Origin: Candidatus Kapaibacterium sp.
Lineage (GTDB): Bacteria > Bacteroidota > Ignavibacteria > Kapaibacteriales > UBA2268
Assembly: GCA_938031175.1 (NCBI GenBank)
Contig: CALHGZ010000009.1
Span: 178,347 to 242,346 of the forward strand
Length of the DNA stretch: 64,000 nucleotides
Reading direction: 5' to 3'
In this document: positions 35,816 to 44,900 of the stretch, in pieces
Numbering within the stretch: the first letter of the stretch is position 1
How the letters are laid out: every line of letters begins with the position of its first letter
Notes under the pieces: model-generated
What the model was told of the DNA's origin: nothing
Database searches by the model: none
What the model saw: the letters and a program-made list of their open reading frames with translations, nothing else
Program-made: the position numbers and the translations under genes

Positions 35816-37978
35816 ATGGCACCAAAGAAAAAAAACGAAACAATAGAAAAGACAGATTTAACTGTTGGGAAATTACTAAATGTCGAACCTCGAACCGTCA
35901 AAATGTATTACAAAGGCGAAGAGCGTGAGATTATTCTCAACTGCCCATTCGATGCTCGAAAATACACAAAAGAGCACGTAATAAGTTGGTATAAAGAAAT
36001 TCATTTGGGAAGAATTTTAGACGATAAAGCAGCACTATATTTGAAAATGGGTAAAGGGTGGTCTTACCACGCCCCTTTTGGCGGCCATGATGGTATACAA
36101 ATAGCAATTGGTAAGTTGTTTCGTCGCAATAAAGACTTTCTTTTCCCTTACTATCGTGATATGTTGACATGTCTTTCTGCTGGAATTACTGTAGAGGAAC
36201 TCATATTAAACGGATTAAGCAAAGAGACAGACGTAGCTGGCGGTGGTCGTCATATGAGTAATCATTTTGCCAAACCATCAATTAGAATACAAAATGTTTC
36301 ATCCTGCACAGGTAATCACGCTCAGCACGCAGCAGGTGTTGCCCGAGCAATAAAAAAATATGGAGGCGATGAGATAGCAATTTATTCGAGCGGAGAATCA
36401 GCTTGTTCTGAAGGTTATTTTTGGGAGGCACTCAATTGTGCAACATTAGAAAAACTACCAGTTATTTTTGTAATACAAAATAATAAATACGGGATTTCTG
36501 TACCAGTTTGGGAACAAACAGCGAATGCACAAATTTCTGATAATTATAAAGGGATGAAAAATCTGGCAATCTTTAATTGCAATGGTAGATGTCCCTTCAA
36601 TTCCTATAATACATTACTTGAAGCACGAGAATACGTGCTAGCCGGATACGGTCCGGCAATGGTGCACGCTGATTGCGATAGAATTGGTGCCCACTCTAAT
36701 TCAGATCCACATAAACTATACCGTACTGATGAAGAAATAGCCGAAGCTAACAAACGTGATCCAATGCTTCAATTAAGATATATAATGTTGGAAGAAGGAA
36801 TAATAGATGAGAAAAGATTACTTGAACTTGAAGCTGAAAATGAAAGAATATTAAGAGAAGCAGCAGAAAAAGCTGAATCAGCACCTGATGCCGATGGTAC
36901 ACAATGGAATAAATTTATAATTCCTGAACCTTTTGCTGGACCAAAAGATAATACTGAAAAAGCTCAAACTGATCCAAATGCAGCAGTAATTACTTATCTA
37001 CAGGGTATAAATGAGACACTTAAAGAGGAATTCAGGCGTAATCCGAATACGTTTCTATGGGGTCAAGATGTTGCTTCAAAAGATAAGGGAGGGGTATTTA
37101 ATGTGACTAAAGGAATGCTTCAAGAATTTGGGAATGAACGTATATTTAATTCACCGATAGCAGAGAATAACATAGTAGGAACAGCAGATGGATTTTGCCG
37201 TTATCGGGAGGATATCTGGGTTGTGATTGAGGGTGCAGAATTTGCTGATTACTTTTGGCCAGCAATGGACCAATATGTTGAGATATCCCATGAATACTGG
37301 CGAACAAAAGGCCAGTATACACCTAATGTAGTGATAAGACTTGCAAGCGGTGGTTATATTCAGGGGGGATTATACCATTCACAAAATATAGAAGGTGCAT
37401 TGTCGGCAATACCAGGAGTTCGTATTGTGCAACCAGCTTTTGCTGATGATGCTGTCGGTTTACTCAGAAATGCAATGCGCTCGAGAGGACCTACACTATA
37501 TTTAGAACCAAAGTATCTATATAATTTACGTTCAGCGTCTACTTTGAAGCCACCACCTGAGCATATTGTGCCGTTCGGAAAGGCAAAAATAAGGCATACC
37601 GGTACTGATTGTACATTAGTAGCATATGGCACAGCTGTACATACTGCACTTAATGCAGTTAAAGAATTAGAAAAGGAAGGTATATCATTGGAAATTATAG
37701 ATTTACGATCATTAATCCCTTGGGATAAAGAACAAGTTTATGAATCAATTAAAAAGACTAGTAAAGTTGTGGTAGCCCACGAGGATAACCTTACAGGTGG
37801 ATTTGGTGGGGAGATAGCTTCATCAATCGCGCAGGATATATTCGAGTATCTTGATGCACCTGTTCTAAGACTGGGATCAAAAGATTGTCCTGTTGGGTTT
37901 GCAAAAAACTATGAAAAAGAAATTCTACTCAGTGTGCAGGATATTATTGAGGGTGTAAAAAAAGTTGTCAGATATTAA
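35816..37978 (+). CDS. 2-oxoacid dehydrogenase E1, fused alpha-beta subunits
   Basis: 720 residues. The N-terminal half is E1 alpha (thiamine diphosphate-binding; HAPFGGHDGIQIAIG, RHMSNHF) and the C-terminal half E1 beta (FLWGQDVASKDKGGVFNVTKGM, IAENNIVGTADGFCRY, IEGAEFADYFWPAMDQ). Such fusions are common in Bacteroidota and usually serve branched-chain 2-oxoacid or pyruvate oxidation with separate E2 and E3. The usual GDGxxxEG cofactor motif reads GESACSEG, so the metal-binding Asp is replaced by Glu and the second Gly by Ser. No E2 or E3 gene adjoins. Substrate cannot be decided. A hairpin overlaps the stop codon. Confidence 0.85.
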   Translation: MAPKKKNETIEKTDLTVGKLLNVEPRTVKMYYKGEEREIILNCPFDARKYTKEHVISWYKEIHLGRILDDKAALYLKMGKGWSYHAPFGGHDGIQIAIGKLFRRNKDFLFPYYRDMLTCLSAGITVEELILNGLSKETDVAGGGRHMSNHFAKPSIRIQNVSSCTGNHAQHAAGVARAIKKYGGDEIAIYSSGESACSEGYFWEALNCATLEKLPVIFVIQNNKYGISVPVWEQTANAQISDNYKGMKNLAIFNCNGRCPFNSYNTLLEAREYVLAGYGPAMVHADCDRIGAHSNSDPHKLYRTDEEIAEANKRDPMLQLRYIMLEEGIIDEKRLLELEAENERILREAAEKAESAPDADGTQWNKFIIPEPFAGPKDNTEKAQTDPNAAVITYLQGINETLKEEFRRNPNTFLWGQDVASKDKGGVFNVTKGMLQEFGNERIFNSPIAENNIVGTADGFCRYREDIWVVIEGAEFADYFWPAMDQYVEISHEYWRTKGQYTPNVVIRLASGGYIQGGLYHSQNIEGALSAIPGVRIVQPAFADDAVGLLRNAMRSRGPTLYLEPKYLYNLRSASTLKPPPEHIVPFGKAKIRHTGTDCTLVAYGTAVHTALNAVKELEKEGISLEIIDLRSLIPWDKEQVYESIKKTSKVVVAHEDNLTGGFGGEIASSIAQDIFEYLDAPVLRLGSKDCPVGFAKNYEKEILLSVQDIIEGVKKVVRY

Positions 37979-38013
37979 AGTGTTTAAAAAATCTGACAGT
38001 GTTATTATTTTTT
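37966..38013 (+). terminator. Hairpin overlapping the E1 stop codon
   Basis: TGTCAGAT (37966-37973) pairs with ATCTGACA (37991-37998), followed by a T-rich tract ending TTTTTTT (38006-38013 region). The loop is long (17 bases), so strength is uncertain. Confidence 0.5.
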
Positions 38014-38077
38014 TACAATAATGTTAAAGAAATTAATACTTTTCAATATTTTAGCATTGATAAATTTCAATATTCAA

Positions 38078-38108
38078 TTGATTAGGAATTAACTATATAT
38101 TAATTTTG
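38078..38108 (+). promoter_or_regulatory. Bacteroidota-type promoter for the membrane TPR gene
   Basis: TTG (38078-38080), 20 bases, TAATTTTG (38101-38108). A second TAATTTTG at 38151-38158 has a TTG only 15 bases upstream and is a weaker alternative. Leader about 65 bases. Confidence 0.6.
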
Positions 38109-38180
38109 TGCTATAAATGTAGAAAATATTAATTGAATAATATAACTTTATAATTTTGATAGAATTAGAGTTAGGCAAAA

Positions 38181-38897
38181 ATGAAAAATCAACAAGATGA
38201 AGAATTAGATAATCTTAGCGAACAACCAGCTGAACAATTAGAAGAATCGAAACTGCAAAGGTTTATTCTTGAGAATAAGGTACTACTCATAACTGCAGGT
38301 ATCGTAATCATTGCAATCATAGGGCTATACATTTATCTCGAAGCAACGAGGATGACCAGTTCAAAAGAAGCCTCATTAGCTTTATCCAGAATTCTACCAT
38401 ATTTTGAAAAAGGTAATTATCAATTGGCTTTAGATGGAGATCCGAATACAAAAGTAAGAGGTCAAGACATCATCGGACTAAAGGAAATCGTTGAAAAATA
38501 TGAAAACACAAACCAGGGTAAAGTAGCTGCACTTTATGCAGCAAATTGTTATGTCGAGCTTGAAAATATAGATGAATCTCTAAGATATTTTGAAATAGCA
38601 TCTAATTCAGATTCTGATTTGATTAAAACCGGTGCTTACGCTGGATTAGGTTTATATTACGAAACAAAGAGCCAATACAGACAAGCAGGAGATAATTACA
38701 AAAAAGCTGGAGAATATGCCGGTGAATCAGGTGCAAAGTTTCGCTATTTCTATTTTGCTGGTTTATGCTACGAAAAAGATAACGACAAGGTGCGTGCAGA
38801 AGAATTATATAGGTTAGTAATTGGCAATAATGAATATTCGGAATATTTAGGATTAGCTAAGGCAGGTTTAATTAGGCTTGGCACGATAATTGAATAA
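38181..38897 (+). CDS. Membrane-anchored tetratricopeptide protein
   Basis: 238 residues. An acidic cytoplasmic N-terminus (1-30), one transmembrane helix (about 35-54, VLLITAGIVIIAIIGLYIYL), then a periplasmic TPR-like helical region (about 95-235, with KVAALYAANCYVELENIDESLRYFEIA and repeats of similar design). This layout matches the YfgM/TPR_21-like family that works near the secretion and outer-membrane assembly machinery, but that name is tentative. It precedes the large secreted proteins by 87 bases and might share their transcript. Confidence 0.75.
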   Translation: MKNQQDEELDNLSEQPAEQLEESKLQRFILENKVLLITAGIVIIAIIGLYIYLEATRMTSSKEASLALSRILPYFEKGNYQLALDGDPNTKVRGQDIIGLKEIVEKYENTNQGKVAALYAANCYVELENIDESLRYFEIASNSDSDLIKTGAYAGLGLYYETKSQYRQAGDNYKKAGEYAGESGAKFRYFYFAGLCYEKDNDKVRAEELYRLVIGNNEYSEYLGLAKAGLIRLGTIIE

Positions 38898-38984
38898 TTA
38901 TTTTGATTGATATATCTAAGTAATTAGAAATAAATTATGAAACAAATGATAGATTTTAAGTAACAATTATTTTTTGGAGGTTTT

Positions 38985-41900
38985 ATGCAAAGATTGCTTC
39001 GTTTGAGCTTATTTATGCTTCTTCTTATGTTATTAGCAATCGGTGAAAACTTTGCTCAAGACAAAGTTTATGTATCCGGTGAGCTACCGAAGGGGCAAGT
39101 GAGAATTTTCGTTCGTGATTCTCAATACGTTTTTAACAGAGATTACACAGTTTACGGAACGTTGATTATAGAACCGGGAACTGTTGTAAAGTTTAATGAC
39201 AACGGTCGTTTGATTATAGCAAAAGGTGGGCGTGTTATTGCCGATGGTGATGCCGTTGCCCAGTATATTCCAAGACCGAGGACACCAAATGGTCAGTACG
39301 ATATTGACCCGATTGGTTTACCTGGTGGTTCTACAAATCCTCTCAGTTTTTCAGGCTATGCTGATTTAAACTATTTCCTTTATAATACGGGAACTTATAA
39401 AACAATTAATGTCCAGACAGCACGAGATGTAACTGTACATCCGAATAAATATGACTATATATTTCATGTGTTAGTTGATAAAAGTACAAGAAGAATAATT
39501 GATTTAGAAAATCCAGGTGTACCTGGCTATCCTTCAAATCCAAACCATATAAAAATACCCTTTGAAATGGCAATTATATTTGTTAATGCACGATTATATG
39601 TAGATCCTCTTTATGATAATATGCTCAACATTAGACAATGGCGTAGATTATCTAATACAGACCCTGATTTTAATAAAAGTCAGATCAAATTTATTGGCCA
39701 ACCAGTAAATGAATTCTCGAGAGAATGGGGTCATATAGTTGTATTGCCAGGAGCAAGAGCAGCATTTTTCAGAAATTGCTCATTCGAAGGATTCAGAAAG
39801 GATACTACTGTTGACCGAACAGATTACTATTCATCTAATCCAGCATTTCCGAACTATATACCAGGTTTGACTGCTGATCAAATTCGAGCATTGAACGCAA
39901 AGATGAATTCATTAACTAATGGTGGCGGTGGAGCATTAACAACCTTTTCATCCAGAACCTGGCTTTTAAATTGTGAGTTTGTATCCAATATGGCACGTCA
40001 TCGTGGCGGAGCATTACAGATACTACAAGCTCCATTTGGATTCCCAAGATATACTGGAGACTTAAGTTACTATTCACTAACAAAGAACCCAAATATAACA
40101 AATCCAGATGGCTCACCTTCAACAGTATTAGCTGAAAATCCGATTCCATTAATTGATGCTATTGATGAATCATTCAGTGAACCACTTTCCGATGATGATA
40201 GAATGGGGCTTGATGATGGAAGGCTTGCAGTATATTTAGGTAGAATGAGGAATTTAACATTTGAGCAGAATTACGTCCGACTATCCAATGTTAAATTTAC
40301 ACAAATCGGCCAGTTTAGAAAGGTTGAAGATGATTTAGATAATCCTGCAACTTATCCCTATGGATTAAATAATCACGCTTTAGGCGGTGCTATTTATATT
40401 GCTGGTGCTTATGAAGATGAAAATAGAAAGATTGAAATTGGATTTGGTATTAATAAAAGTATAACAATAGGCAATCAGGTAGTTGAATTTAATGATGACG
40501 ATACATTCGAAGCTATGGGTAATAGCGCCAATAACTACCAAAACGCTGCCAGTACTTTTGGAGCAAGAGGTGGAGCGATCTATGTTGGTAGATATACTTC
40601 ACTTATAGTGGCAGGGAAATTCCATAGCAACGAAACATACACAAAATTCCTGCAAGATCAGAATTCAGGAACAAATAGTGGTTACTACTCGATGGGAGGA
40701 GCCATATTCCTCGAAAATACCTTAGGAAGATTACAAGTACGAGGTGGTCCTTCAAGAGAATTGACAAATAATCCAACAGATTTCTACCAGAACAAATCCG
40801 GTGCTGGTGGTGCAATCTTTTGCGATGGCAATACATCACCATGGGCATCACCAGTAATAGGTGGCAGCGATGCCTTTGTAAACACAAGAGATTACGGCTT
40901 CAATATAAGATTCAGACAAAATAAAGCTGTAACCTGGGGCGGAGCTGTTTATACTAAACGTAATACATTTATAACTGGTTCGGGCGGTGTAGTAGCCGGC
41001 GAAATGATTGGTTATGGCGAAAAATACAGAATCGAATTCAATAATAACACAGCTGATTATGCCGGTGGTGCTATTTATATAGGCATTCCAAATGCAAATC
41101 CACCATTACCCCCGGCACAACGAATTGTTCATATCGTTAGAGCGTCATTCCGAGAAAACTCAGTTGGTGAAGGAGTTACAGGTGATAACAGACAGGAAGT
41201 TCGTGGTGGAGGTGCCATATACTCACTTAATGGTGATTTAAATCTTGTTAAAGGCGTCGAATTCCGCGGAAATAAAGTTAAAAATGGTAACGGTGGCGCA
41301 ATTGCAATGGTGCATCCGGTTACTTCAGCGAAACGTTACTTTATAACTGACCTTGATATCGCTCATTACGATGCAAACGGTATAGTACACAATTATACAT
41401 CTGTAAATGATGTTTTTACTTTTGCAAATGTTGGTTATGATCCAGATGCACGTTCATTAACAAGATTTCTTGATAATGAAGCATTTGCTGAAGAAGATGT
41501 CTTAAATTCAAGTTACGGCTCAGGTTCGGGCACAACTCAGATAGGACATGGTACTTTAGGCACAACAGCAGCACTTTATAGTACTACTTGGTTGGATAAT
41601 AACATCGGATATGCAGTGGGTTATAATGGTACAATAGTTAAATACACTCAAGGCGGTAATAGATGGGAATATCAAAATTCTGGTACTAGCTTCCGCTTAA
41701 CTAGCGTCTATTTCACGAGTACCAACACTGGTTATGTCGGTGGCGACCGAGGTATAATCCTGATGACAACAAATGGTGGAAGAGATTGGAATAGAATAAC
41801 CACCCCAATTGATTCTAGAATAAACAAAATTAGATTCATTGGTACTAATGTTGGTTTCGCAGTATGCGATAATGGATATATATTGAAGACAACCGATGCT

Positions 41901-44900
41901 GGTTATACTTGGGAGTCAACAAGACCACAAATTGCTAATTTACGATCAATATTTTTCACAGACACTCAAGTAGGTTATATCGTTGGCGATAGAGGTTTAG
42001 TATTAAAAACAACAAATGGTGGAACGACTTGGAGTGTTCAATTAGTCAATACATTAGCTAATTTAAATAGCATTGCATTTGTTGATGCAAGCAATGGGTA
42101 CATAGTAGGTAATGGGGGAACTTTATTTAAAACAACAAATGGCGGAAATACATGGGTAAGAGTGAATGCAGGTTCAACAAATGACCTATTTAATATTGTT
42201 TTCACAGCTCAAACAACTGGATTTGTAGTAGGAACATTTGGCGAAATATTAAAGACTGAGGATGGTGGCAACAACTGGTCAAAGTTAACTTCAAATACAA
42301 CAAATCATTTGTATGATATATTCTTTACAAATCTCAGCCGTGGTTATGTTGTTGGTGATTATGGTTTGCTAATTGGAACTACAGATGCTGGCACAACTTG
42401 GACTTCAATCCGACCAGCAGATGAAAGTTTAGTTGACGTCAAGAGATTGCACCAGGAAATTCGATTACCAGAAAATGGAGTCGGGCTTGGAGGTGCTATA
42501 TATATATTAGATAGTGTTACAGTAAATAGATTAGGAAGAATTGATACCATCAACTTTAACAGAGTTAGAATTATAAATAACAAGGCATATACAGGTGCAG
42601 CTATCTATTCAGATAATTTCGATCTAAAATTAATCTTTAATCGCTCGCTAATTACAGCTAATGAGGCAACTTCTGAAATTGGAATGGAACAAAATTATAT
42701 CTCAGGTCCAGTCGTACGCGACAATAATGGTAATATAGTTGCAAATATGGCATCGCACGATTTGGTTGGAGCAATAATTTATGGCGAAATACAAGGTCCA
42801 TTACCTTCATACAAATATTCCGAAGCTGCAAACTCAATATTTGGTAATAAAGCCAGATTCTTAATTAGATTACCTGATGCACCTAATACAAAAGGAGTCT
42901 TAGCAGGAACAACGGGTATTGGCTTTGGTGGAACAGATACACTTCGTGGCAATTACTGGGGCAGGACAGAAGCGGATGTTACACTAGAAATAGGTATAAG
43001 CCATCCTGGATATGACAATCCTATAATGCAGACATTCTTTTTGGCAGGCGATGGAGAAACACATCTTCGATTCTTATTCTCAACAACACCAACATCAGAT
43101 CCACGAGAGCAAGGACCATTTGAGCAATTTGGAACTCGGGATGCTGGTTTTGGTGAGGAAATAGTACGATACACATATAGGCCGATACCACTCAAGAATG
43201 CAGATAATGATGAAAATACTCCACACGATGAATCAATTCCAGAAAAATTAGCATTCTCAGGTCATATTTATGATATTTATGACAAAGGAACTGACATCAA
43301 AACAGCTGATTATTACAACAGACGCTTGAGTCCAATAGAAGACTTTGCAGTTGGTATTCCACCAATTATCAAGAGGTTCAACAATCAAAATATGCCTTCT
43401 TATGGTAAATATGTGAAACGTTGGACAAGAGATCCATTCGCAGCTGACAGTATTGACCCAAATACTGGTTTGCCATATTATCCAATAGTTAAATTCTTGC
43501 AGGATGAGTTTAGACCAAATTCAAATGGTGAATACTTCCACCCAATTGGCTATCCATTATATCTCGAAGCGCATGTTGATTACACTGGTCTTGATGAACG
43601 TTCCAATCATGACCCAAGATATTTAAATGAAACAGTTTATTTCATTATAAATGAAACTACTTTAGATTATATCAGAGTTAATCTGAAGCAGGTTTCCGAA
43701 GTTGCACCGGATTGGCAAACATTCCGAGCAAGAGTTGAATTGGTACCTGACTTGAGCCGAAGGAATCCTAATACATTAATCCGAAGAACAGCTCAGGGAT
43801 TGTTTAATCTGGGAGTCGGCAATGTATTATTAGGCCATTTATATCGCGATCCATATAAAGAAGATGGTGGAGCCTTGCCAGGGCGACGATATCACGGACC
43901 AAGAACACAAATGGGTAATGCAGTTGAACTGTACTTTAATAGAGATGGAAATGGAAATCCAACTTGGCCAGTTGACAATCAGGGTAATGCAACACATTAT
44001 GCAGGCGAAAAGTATCAAGCATTACCTGTCAATGTCGGTGACCAAATAAGAATTATCTCAAGAACAGTACTATGGAGAGAAGGTGTTATACCTGCATTCC
44101 AAGATGGTATAACCTTCAAAATAACACGTTCAACAGAGCCTCCTGTTTATACGGGTAATATTATAAAATTGCAAACAGATACAATATATAAGAAAGTACC
44201 CCATGAACGATATCCAAAAGATACAATAATTGCAATTACGGAATTTTTGAACACAATATTTGTAACCGAAGATAGATATTATCCCGTTGCACCAGGTTGG
44301 TACAGTATACCGCTCAATCCAGCAATTGGCTATGATGCAAGAGGTAGAGATTCGATCCTAACGGTAACAGCAATTGATTCCAATATGTACTACGATCCAC
44401 GTGCAATTGACGATCCTACAAAATATCCATACTTAACATACCGATGGATACCGTGGGATAAAGATAATAACAGACCATTAGGTGGACAATCAAGTTTAGC
44501 CCGTTGGCTATATGTAGATACAGCAAGAGCAGCTGGAAATACAGAGAATCCAACTCCAGTATGGCAGGCTTATGGATACCTTAGATTTACTGGCAGACCA
44601 ATCAATCCATACGTAGTTCCCGGAGGTGAATGGATTAGAGTTTGGGCAGAGAATTATCCACCTCATTTTAGAACTATTGATTCACTTAAGAAATATGATT
44701 TAGATCAAGAGCAGATTGATAAATTAATAAATATCTTTCCACCATACTTCAGTTCAGAGCAATATGATGTTACAAACGCCAGATATTTACAGCAAGATAC
44801 TATTAATATAGGCTACACATATCAAAGCCGACCTTATGATTTCAGGATTTTTGTTGTGGATAGTACACCGAGATTTATCGAACCAGATGAACCGAGAGAG

